A DNA stretch of 64,000 nucleotides from contig JANATG010000001.1 of assembly GCA_029449235.1 (NCBI GenBank), positions 310,001 to 374,000 of the forward strand, read 5' to 3'. The position numbers and the translations under genes were made by a program. Position 1 is the stretch's first letter. Each line of letters opens with the position of its first letter. Source of the DNA: Linnemannia schmuckeri. Lineage: Eukaryota; Mortierellomycota; Mortierellomycetes; Mortierellales; Mortierellaceae. Shown in pieces: positions 13,298-28,904 of the stretch. The notes beneath the pieces were generated by a model that searched no databases, was not told the DNA's origin, and saw only the letters and a list, made by a program, of their open reading frames with translations.

Positions 13298-14882
13298 TTA
13301 TTCAAATAGACGAACATCCAAGTCCCCAGCAAAGTCCCACACAATGATATTCCTATCTTGCGAAGTACTAATTACATATGAAGCAAAATGAACGAATCGT
13401 AGTTAGTTTCAACCACTCGTGCATGTTCAAACATGAAACACGCAAACAGTACCATTAAAATTACCTAATGATACGGCTGGAGGAGAATTGGACGTCAAAG
13501 ACCCAGCTGGAATGACCACTGTCGAGATCCAGAGTACACTGCCCAGTCGTCATATCCCAGACCTTAACGGTGTGATCATAGCTTCCACTGACGATCCTGT
13601 TGTTTTCAAAGTGCAACGTCCTGACCAGTGCAGTATGACCCGTCAATGTCCTCAGACATCTTCCAGTGCGCGCTTCCCAGATCTTGATCGTCTTGTCGTT
13701 CGAACCCGACACAATCGTCTCGCCATCAAACTGGACACAGGCCAAACCACGGTCATGGCCAATAAAGTCCCGAATACACTGTCCCGATCCAATGTTCCAC
13801 AGCTTGACCATGCCATCGCCTGATGCCGAGACAACCTGACCCTTATGGAGTTGTACAGCGTTTACAGGTCCTCGGTGTCCCGTCATAGTCTTGACCAGCG
13901 CAAACGACTTGACATCCCAGACCTTGATCGACGTGTCCTTGGAGCAGCTGACGATATACTGGTCATCAAAGCAGACATCAAGAACTCCTGCAGTGTGACC
14001 ATGCAATCTAGAGAGAATCGTTCGGTTTTCCATATCCCATACAATGATCGTGTTGTCCGAAGATCCCGAAACCATGATCTTCTCGTTGAACTGAAGACAG
14101 AGGACCGACTGCGAGTGGCCCCGGAGGGTATGGGTGCACTTGAGCGTATGCAGATCCCAAAACTTGATTGTCTGGTCCCTGGATCCCGTCACAATCTTGG
14201 AATGATCAAACTGCACACAGTAGACACTGTCAGTATGGCCAAGGAGCTTGGTCTTGGGTGGGACTGTTGTCCACCGTCTCTCGAGCCGGATACGGTCATG
14301 ACACAGCATCTTCCAGTTGAGCGGTTTGGGGGTGGCCTGCTTTGTTACTGCCGCTGTTGTACTTGCAAATGCTTCCTGGGACTGGGATGCTGTAGCAGCG
14401 ACGAGTGCGGCAGCAGCGGCGGCAGTCGAGTCGGGGATGATCTTGCGGGGGAGTGAGGATGGGATTCTGACCTTCCACTGCTTCTGATGGAGATAGATGT
14501 TCTTCCAGACCTCGTTGTCGCGGGAGAATTGGTTCCATGTTCTGGAGATCAAGGCGACCTTGGTGAGGTTGTGCATGTCGACAAAGTGGAGGATGTAGAT
14601 AGCGATCTCGTAGGGTAACTTGGAGAGAAAGTCTATAAAGACGGGTCCGCGGAGCATGATATTGTAGTGTTGATTGATTAGCAACTCGCGCTCTTCTGGG
14701 GCTGGGTAAGTAATAATCCGCTGCTGCTGTCGAGAGAGACCGTCTGTAGATATGACAGAATCCATCGAGGCATTGTCGAACTGCGTTATGGCTGCTGTCG
14801 TTGGCGTGTTGATCCCATTTGCAATGCTAGTGTGGATGCTGTTGCTAGTGTAGTTGACTGAGAGAGGAGACCTTGCGTCCAT
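13298..14882 (-). CDS. F-box/WD40 protein, beta-TrCP/Met30-like SCF substrate receptor
   Basis: Exons on the minus strand are 14882-13465 and 13367-13298, giving 495 aa. The intron has an AG|GTAATT donor and an ATTAG acceptor, and the last exon supplies the end of the final WD blade and the stop. An N-terminal F-box (about 14670-14530, LSKLPYEIAIYILHFVD...) binds Skp1. Seven WD40 repeats follow, each with the GH...WD signature, for example GSRDQTIKFWDLHTLKC and GSYDHTVKVWDMTTGQC. By family, such proteins are the substrate-binding subunits of SCF ubiquitin ligases, and the repeat spacing is most like beta-TrCP/Met30. The chosen ATG (14882) is the first in frame after an in-frame TAA at about 15105 and is preceded by CA-rich leader. 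An alternative upstream exon (15422-16322) could be spliced on in frame; see the next entry. Confidence 0.9.
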
Positions 14883-15398
14883 GTGGGGCTTGACTGACTG
14901 ATTGGCTAAGTGACTGGTTGATTTGATGGTGAATGGGGGAAAAGAGAGAGAGCACCGGGTGTTGAATGTGCGTGTATTCGCTGTTGTAGCGAGTAGCAGT
15001 AAGAGGGGCGAGTTGCAGTGTGTGTATGAGTGTATAGTGCAATGGATGAACAGCAACGGTTTGTTGAATGCCAGTCGAATGCAGAAGTGTAGCGTGTATG
15101 CGTATTAAGTTATTGTTGGGAGTGGAATAAAGAGTGTGAGAGAGGAGAGAAGTAAAAAAGAGAGGAAAAAAATATTTCTTTGGGCACAAACATTGGGCGA
15201 ACAAAATCGCCGCGCCCAGTTTCAGGCTGGACAAAGTGAATAATAATGTCCACATGAGCCTTCGTTTTTGTTGCCCCACATAACAGCATACAGTACGCAC
15301 AGCGCATTACAACGAGATGTCCGATATGCTGTGTTGAGTGTGTGTATGTGCCCCTCTTGAAAAAAAAAAAAAAAAAAGGAATAGATTGCCAATAGTAG

Positions 15399-16322
15399 TT
15401 AGTAAAAAAGTTGACAAGTACCTTGGGATCCATAGGTAGGGGCATGGTAGTCGAGGAGGGACGAAGACTCAAAACCACCGCGACGGAGCATGGCCCGCGA
15501 AGTCGACGAACGGACACCCGTCGCATAGGTCGGCGCAAGATCAATCGCTGGGCTTGGCTGCAGGATCAGATTGGGCGCAGGAGAATAAAGCGAACACTGC
15601 ATCAGATCCAGACTGGTACTGGCCTTGGACGACGATCCCGTCCTCAAGGGGGATTTCAGAATAGCGACAGTCGAGGGCGACCATGATGACGAATACGGAT
15701 TCATAGAGAACACTGGTGCCGATTGACTAGGTGGGGTTGTCGCTGGTGACTTGGTCGATGTCGAAGTCAATGTCGATGATAATGCGGATGATGATCCAGC
15801 TCTAGTGATACGTGTTCTTATTGCAGTTGTGGTTGCCGCTACCGTTGGAGTTGTTGCTGCTCCTGAAAATGAAGATGAAGAAATGGGCAACGAAGAAGAA
15901 GACGCCGTTGATTCAGAAGACATGGGGCCAGTAGAAGAAGTAGATGAGGACTCCAGGGGAGGACTGCTCGATCGGTCTCTGAAGGAAGCAAAAGTCTTGA
16001 CCTTGAACCGACTACTGCGCTTGGACTTGGTCTTGTGTGGAGCGACCCCTGCGCCCGTGCTCGAGTTGCTTGTCGCAGTAAGCGAATTCGAGCTTGAGGA
16101 AGATGATGAAACTGAAGATGAAGGAGAGGTATTGAGCGCAGTAGAGAAGAGCTGGGTTGAGTTCAGCTCGGTCGGCGAGGAGGACGAGGAGGGCGGTGAG
16201 GTTGAAGGAGAGGAGAGGGTTGAAGAGGAAGAATTGAGCGACGACTTGCGATGGAGCGAGAAGGCATGCTTGGCCTTGAGGAACAAGGCCGAGGTCTGTA
16301 TTTTCAACAATAGATGACCCAT
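15399..16322 (-). CDS. Ser/Thr-rich protein or alternative first exon of the F-box gene
   Basis: An open frame of 307 codons starts at ATG 16322 (MGHLLLKIQTSALFLK) and is dominated by Ser and Thr, with a basic patch near residues 95-112. Unspliced, it ends at TAA 15399. A CAAG|GTACTT donor after codon 300 (15422) is followed by a perfect TACTAAC branch-site sequence and a long T run with an AG, so an intron is likely. Splicing to the near acceptor (about 15356) adds a short, unconvincing tail. Splicing to TTAG at 14906 instead joins the F-box frame exactly in phase and would make an ~804-aa protein. No domain is recognised. The start is supported by a CA-rich leader upstream. The exon is probably real, but its 3' partner is unresolved. 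Confidence 0.55.
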   Translation of the reverse strand: MGHLLLKIQTSALFLKAKHAFSLHRKSSLNSSSSTLSSPSTSPPSSSSSPTELNSTQLFSTALNTSPSSSVSSSSSSSNSLTATSNSSTGAGVAPHKTKSKRSSRFKVKTFASFRDRSSSPPLESSSTSSTGPMSSESTASSSSLPISSSSFSGAATTPTVAATTTAIRTRITRAGSSSALSSTLTSTSTKSPATTPPSQSAPVFSMNPYSSSWSPSTVAILKSPLRTGSSSKASTSLDLMQCSLYSPAPNLILQPSPAIDLAPTYATGVRSSTSRAMLRRGGFESSSLLDYHAPTYGSQGTCQLFY

Positions 16323-20528
<4,206 letters not shown>

Positions 20529-21877
20529 ATGAGTGGAAGAGATCGCTTGGCCGACTTCCAGGTACAGTCCTTGTTCGTCTCTATATTCGTATTCTCTCAT
20601 TTTTGCCATTTGAACAGCCCATTTTTTTTCTTGTTTGAGCAACACTATGCCTGACATCACTTTAAACATCAACGTTTGTCATTGCGTTGATTTGCTCTTC
20701 TAGGCCCAGTCCAACAACCAGAACCAGGGCTACGGGTAAGACAGCAACCCTTTAGTTCATCAAACAAAGCAAAGGAGTGGGTCCACAGCCACTCTTGAGC
20801 TTCTGCTATTGTCTGCGTATTGTTCTGCTGCTGTTATAGTCTATGCCAAACTGGTTCCAAGGCCTCCAAAAACACACAGTTGCCAAGGCTTATGACAAAA
20901 CATCCTAATCACTTGTCGCTTGTCTCTTTCTCTCATGACGATGCCCCCCGCTTTTGTATATCATAGCCAGCAACAGCAGTACGGTGGCAACCAGTACGGC
21001 AACCAGCAATATGGCAACCAGCAGCAGTACGGAAACCAGCAGCAGCAATACGGCAACCAGTATGGTCAGCAGCAACAGTATGGCAATCAGCAGAACCAAT
21101 TCGCCCAGCAGAATCAGTACCAGCAACAGCAGCAGTACGGTCGTCAGCAGCAGCCTGCTTCCCCTTCCAGGATCGAGATGACCTCTGTCAACCACAACAA
21201 CAACAGCGGTGCCGCCGGCGGTAACGACATGAACGCCTTCTTCAGCGAGGTATGTCTCTTGTTCTAATGTTGTTTTATCCCCGGCACGCTTTTTTTTTTA
21301 TCGCTACCGGACTTGGAACAAGAACCTGCACAACAAAAGAGACGAGAAATAGAAGAGAGTTCAATATTGGGCTCAATGTTGATATGGGAGCAAAAAGACA
21401 AAAAAGGGCACTTGGAGGGGTGGACCAACGATATTTTTCGATTTTGCAGACAATAGGCAGGAGAGCGATTTTGTAACAAGAGCTGGGATTATGGAGGAGG
21501 CAAGGGTGCCTCTTTCTCTTGCACGGAGAGAAACGAGTCGGAAATATGCATTTAGAAAGCTCTCTCTCTTTAGTCACCTTTGCCGCAAATAGGTCTTGCT
21601 CAGCAGCTGTTATTAATCCCTCGGCGCATGCACTGCACTACTTTACATTGTTTCTAGGTGACCTCTATCCAAGAGGATATTACCAAGATTGAGCAGAACA
21701 TCAACAAGATTGAGGAGTTGCATGATGTTTCGCTCAACAGCGTCACCACCGAGGATCAGACCGCCAGGACAACCCGTCAGTTGGAGGCCCTGACTGCCGA
21801 CACCACCCAGTTGTCTAACAGAACCAAGAAGAGAATCAAAGGTAATTACTCTAGCCTTTCACTTTTGCTTAATCACT

Positions 21878-21917
<40 letters not shown>

Positions 21918-22890
21918 CTGTGGTCTCAGCTGCCAACTCTTTTCTTGCATCTTTATGTTGAATTAGATATTGAGTTGGCAAACCTTCGTTTGGCCAACTC
22001 GCCCGAGATTCAGATTCGCAGGACTCAGGCCGGATCGTTGAAGGAAAAGTTCTTAAAGACCCTTCGTCGCTACCAGTCGGCTGAGAGCGAGGCTAGGAAG
22101 AAGTACCAGGGACGCATGGAAAGACAATACAAGATTGGTAAGGCAGTATTTCCATATGCTTATGGGAGTCGCCGTGGGGTTGAAATGGTAAATGTGGATA
22201 TTAACAACGACGTTTTTTACATGTGACGGACAATAGTTAAGCCCGATGCTACCCCTCAGGAGATTGCCCAGGTCATGGAGAGCGACAACCAGCAGATCTT
22301 CGCCCAGTCTGTTCTCAACAGCACCCGTTACGGCGATGCCAACAGAGCCCTTCGTGAAGTCCAGTCTCGCCATGACGACATCAAGAAGATCGAGAAGACC
22401 ATCCTTGTACGACTTTCTCTGTGTGTTTGATAAGTTATACCTAGTATGTTGGATGATTGCAATACAATTGTGATCTAGTTGGCTAACATCTTTGGTTTTA
22501 TCTTTCGATCTTATAGGAGTTGCACCAGCTGTTTATTGACATGGAGACTTTGGTGACGGAGCAGGCTGAGGTGATGAACACCATCGAGGAGAACACCCAG
22601 CAGACGGATATCCACCTGGAGACCGGAAACAAGGAGGTTGATACGGCCATTGTAAATGCCCGTGGCGCCAGAAAGAAGAAGTGGATCTGTTTGATTATCA
22701 CCCTTATCCTCCTCGCCATTATTGTCGTCGTCGTCTTGCTTCAAGTAAGAACACGTTCACTGGAAGCCTAAATGTTATTATATCGCGCGTTGCCAGTGTA
22801 TCTTGACCTATTTGCTAATATGATTTTTAATTTCTATCATTCTTCTAGACCGACGTTTTGAAGAAAAATGATAACAACAGCGGCAAGTAA
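20529..22890 (+). CDS. Sso1-type plasma-membrane syntaxin (Qa-SNARE) with a Q/N/Y-rich leader
   Basis: Eight exons: 20529-20561, 20704-20735, 20967-21249, 21658-21841, 21967-22137, 22237-22406, 22517-22744 and 22849-22890. All phases close, giving 380 aa. Residues 12-90 are Gln/Asn/Tyr/Gly-rich with repeated YGNQQ units. From about residue 110 comes a syntaxin Habc bundle (FFSEVTSIQEDITKIEQNI...), then the SNARE helix (ELHQLFIDMETLVTEQAEV...) with its central Gln, a basic ARKKK juxtamembrane patch and one C-terminal membrane helix (WICLIITLILLAIIVVVVLL) with a short polar tail. By family it pairs with a Sec9/SNAP-25-like and a Snc/VAMP protein to fuse secretory vesicles with the plasma membrane. 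Yeast Sso1 is about 290 residues, so the leader is the unusual part. Family assignment is firm; the leader's role is unknown. Confidence 0.95.
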
Positions 22891-23608
22891 TAGAATTACA
22901 GCGCAATTGTACACGTTGTCGTCTTTATAGAAGCCATCTCTCCTTGACGCGCATTTTTTTTGCCGCCTTTTTCTTTTGCACCAGGAAAAGGAAGAAGTAG
23001 AAGTAGAAGTAGAAGTAGATTCTGCTTACACTCCCACCCAAACATCCATTCATCACTAAACAACTACCAGTTACGAAACCCCTTACTCTTTACCCGTACT
23101 TTTCAAAAGAATAATATCACGCTCTTAACAAATAAAAAAATAGGCGATCGTTCGTTTGCCTGATACCTTAACTATCCAATGTCCAACCAATGGAACATGA
23201 CACGAAAGTGGAGCGCGCTGAGCTGACAAAGAGGTCTGTCTCTCTCTCCGAATTTGTCATTTGTCGAATCGAGAAGAACCAGCCTTACTCGCTCTTAGTA
23301 AGGATAGCTAAGCCACTGATGATGAATGGTGAGATTGAAAAATCGAAACTGTAAGTACAAAAGGAAAGCGCGATTTGCACTCTTGCTTTCCTTTTTTTTC
23401 TCATAGCCTCAACACACTCATACACTTTCTTCCAATCATTCTCGCCTCAACAGTTCGAGCCGCTCTTTACACTTCAAGGAGCCAAACACCAACCACAACC
23501 TTCCGACAACTACTCATCCGCCCTCGCGCTACTACTTCTCTCGTCACAAGTATCGCTATCACCAGCAACCACCGCTTCTCTCAATACCAACATCTACAAA
23601 GATACAGC

Positions 23609-25228
23609 ATGTCGACCGCTACCAAGGACCAGCCCTCTATTCTCAAGTGGGCCAACGACAAGACTGGCGAGTTCAAGCGTCAGGTCTCGTCCTTCCGTGA
23701 CGTTATCTCTGACGAGCCTGGATCAAAGTTTGTCCCCGAGGCGTAAGTTGTTTGTTTTTTCGTTGTTCGAAAGGAATGGGAAGGACGGAGTGAGTGTTAT
23801 CGTTGATGTGAACGGGATGAAGCGAAAGAAAGACGTGAAAATGGAGGGAGAGGAGGCTCATTTGATGCGCAGACGTGGTCAAGTTCAGGATACGGCGTTA
23901 AAAGGCGGACGATACGGCGCGATTCCTTCTCTCCTTGTTTTCTTTTCTGTCTTTTTCTCACGCCATTTCCTTTAGCAAAACGCGGCAGAATACACTGTCG
24001 CGATCATGCAAAAAAAAAAAACTCCTCCATGGAATGATGACTAACACTCTCGCGATTGGATAACAACCTTCCGGTGCTTTATTACTTTCTTAGTGGTCGC
24101 TACCACCTCTACATCTCGTACGCATGCCCCTGGGTAAGTTTCTCTCCTTTGAGTCTCTGTCTCTTTTTGTCCTTTCCTTTTCAAAACCTAAAAAAAAGCG
24201 AATTTCTCAGCCCCATGCCTTTTTACAATTGGGTTTCTAACCAACTACTCCGCGCTCGCGCCCCACGCGTCACGTTCCTTACCCTATTTATCCTCCATCC
24301 TCCTCCTCCCTTCTATCCCTCTCCTCTCATTAGGCTCACCGCACGTTGCTTGTCCGCGCGTTGAAGGGTTTGGAGGACATCATCTCGCTGGATGTTGTCC
24401 ACTGGCACATGCAGGAGAATGGCTGGCCCTTCAAGGACGGATATGAGGATTCGTTGTACGGCGCCAAGTTTATCCGTGAGATCTACTTCAAGGCCCAGCC
24501 TGACTATTCCGGTCGGTTCACTGTTCCCGTTCTTTGGGATAAGAAGACCGAGACCATTGGTATGTCCCCTTGAATGCTATTCTTTGTTAAGAGAAAGCAG
24601 AATGTGGATAACAGTAACTAACATAGGCCCCTTTTTTTTTTTTTCTTTTTTTTTTTTTTGCATATGAATGATGATGATAGTCAACAACGAGAGCAGTGAG
24701 ATTATCAGGATGTTGAACACAGCATTCGACAAGCTGGTCCCCTCCAAGGCCGGCATCAACTACTACCCCGCCAACCTCCAAACCGAAATCGACGCCATCA
24801 ACGAATGGATTTACGACACCGTCAACAACGGCGTCTATAAGTCTGGTTTCGCAACCACTCAAACCGCCTATGAGAACCACGTCTACCCACTCTTCAAGTC
24901 CCTCGACCGTATCGAGGACATCCTCTCCAAGTCGGACTACCTCGTCGGCAACACGTTGACAGAGGCTGATCTCCGTCTCTGGACGACCATTGTCCGTTTT
25001 GATCCCGTTTACCACGGACACTTCAAGTGCAACATCAAGGGGATTGAGAAGGACTACCCCAACATCTTGAAGTGGACCCGTAGAATTTATCAGATGCCCA
25101 AGGTTGCTGAGACGGTTAACATGGAGCATATCAAGAAACATTACTACCAGTCGCATTTGCAGATCAACCCAACTGGTGTTGTCCCTGTTGGCAACGGACC
25201 TAACCTGGCCGAGCCCGTCATCGTCTAA
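23609..25228 (+). CDS. Glutathionyl-hydroquinone reductase (Ecm4/Xi-class GST)
   Basis: Exons 23609-23742, 24094-24133, 24334-24559 and 24681-25228 give 315 aa with exact phases. The thioredoxin-like N-terminal half has the family active-site CPWAH motif (YISYACPWAH, joined across intron 2), so the catalytic Cys is present. The typical HWHMQENGWPF and FTVPVLWDKKT segments follow, then an all-helical GST C-terminal domain (ESSEIIRMLNTAFD, LVGNTLTEADLRLW). By family it reduces S-glutathionyl-hydroquinones with glutathione. Length matches bacterial YqjG and yeast Ecm4 (about 330-370). The start ATG follows a CA-rich leader. The same frame stays open about 67 codons upstream without an ATG and is Arg/Ser/Thr-rich, so an organelle-targeted longer form is possible. 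Confidence 0.95.
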
Positions 25229-28200
25229 GTCGATGGTGCATGGACTGGCTTGAGGCATGCGCAGCTGATGGAATAGCATAGCAAGGATCTTTTTTGTTCT
25301 TGGAGCCATCCTTTTTTGTACAGTGTTTCACAAAACAGCAAAAATAAAACGCTGAAAATATATCATTCAATACGGAGTACACGAGAAATGGAGGACTAGG
25401 TCAGCTTGGCCTCAAAAGTCTCCTTTTTATTGCCAAGGAAGAACAAGAAAAGTACAGCACAATAAGAAATGTTCTTGAAGGATGCACTGAATCATCTTCG
25501 GTCGGGTAGGTGGTGGCTTCGAGACCTTAGCCCCCATTGTCATTTGTCGTGCGATAGGACGGAACAGAATAAAGTAAATATGAAACCATATTTACTCTGC
25601 ATTTTTGAGCACCTTGCATACATTTTTTTTTTTTAATCTGTCCACCATGTGCTAATTTTCCGTGGGTGGCCTGGGAGAGGAGGAAATTGTCAATTCCTTA
25701 TTTTCTTGTGAGTGACCGTCGTCCACTTTCTCCTCAGACACGCACTTCCCTTTCCTCAGATCGGCCATGCTCCCTATCGCCTCTTTTTTTTTTTCCCCCT
25801 TTCGAAGACTCATACCGACTTACAGGTTAAATTTGGCTGGTATAGTTCATTTGTCACAAGAATCAGACCCACAAAACGAGAAAAAACTACTGCAAACTGT
25901 CAGTATTTTATTATTACTGCAGGTTTATTCTGCTATCGGAATACATGTAGCCTGTGAATGCCCGTTCGCTTGAACATAATCTCGTCGCTTGAGCATAATC
26001 TCGTCGCTTGAACATAACCTCGTCGCTTGAACATAACCTCGTCGCCTGAAGAAGGACTAGTATTCCGCGGGCCAAAAAATCCATGAATCCTTACCGTCTC
26101 CAGGGCTAGAAAAAAGAAAAAAGGGTAAGTGACCATCCTACTAGAAGAATAAACAAAAAGATCCACGATTTGTATCCCAATGATCTTCCTTTCGTCCCTG
26201 TCCGGTTGAGAACGAGATAGTGTCTATGAGTCTCCGGAAACAAGTCTCTGTCGTATCAGATAATAGAAAATATGAGGGTTAGTTTCCATCCTCGCAGAAA
26301 ATCCCCACAAACAAGAAAAATAATTCTCTTGAAATTATCCTCAGTATTGGAAAGAAGGTAAAGAAAAGGGCGAGCGACAATTGCTCACAGAATGCCAGGC
26401 AAAGACACATAGCAAGAACTCCTCGTGAAACATTGCCTCCAACACCAAAGTCCAGCAACTGTCCTAGTGACAGTGCCTTAAAGGGGAAGGTGGGGCGTAG
26501 GCAACGTTGACCGACCAGTAGTGTAAAAACGGAACAACTCTTACGGGTGTATGAACACAATAGGAAATTGTCGACTTCTGTGCATTGAACTGCCCAATCC
26601 CCCCTCTCTTTTCCTTTCGTCCTGAGCGACGCACGATAGCGCGCGCCGTCAATACACCCCTCGTTGACTTTCCTTTTGTTTATCCCAAGTCATCCTGTGT
26701 GTCCTTGACGACTTGAGCTTCTACCGGTAGATTTCCGCGCTTGATTGATTGATTTGTTTTTCCTTGGCTGCTCTAGGTCCGCGATGAGTCACTCTCTGAG
26801 GGGTGAGCCCGAGATCAGATGCCGAGCAACAAGAATCGCGCAGCGAGAGTAGAGGACCCGTTGTCCCAGTCACGTTGAATGCGTGTTGGTGGTATCGATG
26901 TGCCTTGGCTGTTATTGATTGCGTCGAGGCAGCAGTAGGGTCCGGAGAAGCGCAAGAGTGACAGAGGAAGGTGTCCTTGTCCAGGAGGGAGGCATCGAGG
27001 GTTGAGAGCGAGTCCTGAAGAGTCCATGAGTTGTCGGCCTGCTGGGGGAGGAGAAGTGGAGGGGAGTGGAGGAAAGAAGTGATTGCTTTAGTTTTTTATG
27101 GACTGAGAGAACAAGTACTGGAAATTGAGGCTGCTTGGCGATGCTTGGCGCTGCACATGACTCGGAAAATAAGCAAGGGAAAAGACTGCATCTCTGACAG
27201 CCATGAGTCAAAGAGATGCTCGTCTCGTTCAAGGAGAGGAAGTGAATATGTCTGTAGTTGAAGGAGCGTCTTCGTCTTCGTCTACCAGGATGCGAGTATG
27301 CTCCCAAAAAAACCAAGCTTTTCCAGAAAAAAAAAAAAAAAAAAGGTCCTTCAGGTCCCGTTAGGCAATAGTCGCTCTTGTCAGAGCCAAATCAAAAATT
27401 GAGACTCTATACCCAAGGGGGCTCACTCAGACAATGGGCGAAGTAAAGTCATGCACCACCCAGCCATGGAACAGAGCTGGAGGGACAACAAAGGTACTAA
27501 ACGAAAGAGTGGACGATGATGTATCATCCTTGCTAGGTACATTTTTTCTTTCACTCATTCCTTATTTCTCTACTATTCCTTTGATCCTCATCCTGATAAG
27601 TTAATCGACACAGATATGAGTTCTCAAAAGGCACCTATCTCCTGAGTATTCAACCCGATGTTCTCCTTATTTGACGCCACGACCTTCATTTCGCCAACAG
27701 AACGGTTATTGTCTCCCAGCACTCTCCACAGTTAGACGATTCTCATCACAGAGCCTGGTCCGGGCAATTCTTTTGATCATGCCTTGTTATACCATATGTG
27801 AATTTGTGTTTTGGCTTCGGGAAAAGAGGAGGAATTGAACATATGGTGAAGCCATGAAAAAGAAGGAACAAAAAAAACAGAAAACGAAATGTAAACCACT
27901 CATTTTCGACCATTTTTGTTTTCACCTTTTCTTTGGAGACAAGTGCGCGATCGCATTTCAACAAGGATACAAACGGATATGCTACTCTTTTATTCGTTTT
28001 CTTTTTACTACTACCAATATAAACATCGTAAGGTCAGTTGGACCTATTCAACATAGCATCCAGTACGATGTCAAATTCAGCATAGCCCGCAAATTGGATG
28101 CACTCAACCCTCTCCTTCCCCTTGATTCTTACCTCTCATTGATCTTGTTCACCGTTTTCAGCCTCTTGTGTCCCACGCTGTATTTTTTTAAGTCCACGTC

Positions 28201-28450
28201 AATTGCTGGTAAGTTCCGAGTTCGTGACCTTATTTTGATCCCCAGTGCCCATGCTAGCATAGTATCGTCAGGTAATGGAGCCTTTAGCACAGCCCAGCAA
28301 TCGAACAAAGACATAAAAAGACCCGTATCTCGCTCATCTCTTCGCTTCTCTGAACAACAAGAACACTATCCATAAAAAATAATAATTACCCAGCAACAAT
28401 AGCTAATCTCAACCACAATCATTCACTCACCACCACTACCACCACAAAAA
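25229..28450. other. Intergenic region, 3.2 kb, no recognised gene
   Basis: After the GHR stop the sequence is AT-rich trailer. A 19-bp tandem repeat lies at 25967. A GC-richer stretch (26800-27330) has uninterrupted minus-strand frames, but none resembles a known protein. A 173-codon plus-strand frame at 27854-28375 is compositionally irregular and not supported. 28380-28450 is a CA-rich leader for the next gene. Confidence 0.5.
25967..26051. repeat. 19-bp tandem repeat, four and a half copies
   Basis: Units of CGCTTGAACATAAYCTCGT start at 25967, 25986, 26005 and 26024, followed by a partial unit at 26043. Copies differ by one or two bases (A/G at position 8, T/C at position 14). Confidence 0.95.
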
Positions 28451-28860
28451 ATGATATTCTCCATCTCACTGGCAATCGCCCTCGCTGTCCTCGTCGTCGC
28501 CACCCACATCGAATGCGCCTCTGTCGCCTCTGTCCGTCCATCCGGCACTGCCAACAAGCCTACCAACACCGCCGATTCTCGAACCGCCAGTCGTAGCAGC
28601 GACGCGGCACTGACCTTACACACCCGCTCCAAGAGATTCAGTTTCGGCACAAAGTGCGCACCTTTTTCCAGCGTCGTCGCAAGGTTGATGATAATATCCG
28701 TCCTATCGAACTGGCAAATGTTGATGGGGGAGAGGTGTCCTCCCCTTCCTCTGTCGAAAAGCAAGGAGAAGGGATCGATGCTGATCATGTTCAGGGCAGT
28801 AATACGCAGCGAACACTGCGCAAGTACAAACGAAGATCTGACGCGATTTACATCCGTTGA
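28451..28860 (+). CDS. Small secreted protein with a probable frameshift
   Basis: The ATG at 28451 follows a CA-rich leader. It opens a frame with a clear signal peptide (MIFSISLAIALAVLVVATHIECA), then a Ser/Thr/Arg-rich stretch with a Kex2-like site SKR followed by FSFGTK. From about 28650 the protein-like frame switches by one base to a hydrophilic segment that begins VRTFFQRRRKVDD, carries a second dibasic site (KYKRR) and stops at TGA 28858-28860. The original frame instead runs on as an irregular sequence into a poly-A tract. So this is a secreted propeptide or effector-like gene with a single-base deletion, a sequencing error, or a decayed gene. A run of 20 A follows the stop directly. 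No homologous family is recognised. Confidence 0.45.
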
Positions 28861-28904
28861 AAAAAAAAAAAAAAAAAAAAGGGGGGGCTGCCAATAAAAA
28901 TCTG

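Noticed and set aside
15110..15544. 144-codon minus-strand frame between the Ser-rich and F-box exons
   Set aside because: Crosses a clear donor, branch site and T tract and is otherwise leader-like; no protein family.
26815..27316. Overlapping minus-strand frames in a GC-richer stretch
   Set aside because: All three frames stay partly open and none resembles a family; not enough to call a gene.
27854..28375. 173-codon plus-strand frame
   Set aside because: Irregular composition, starts with a Lys run from A-rich DNA, no domain, no conserved pattern that I can recognise.
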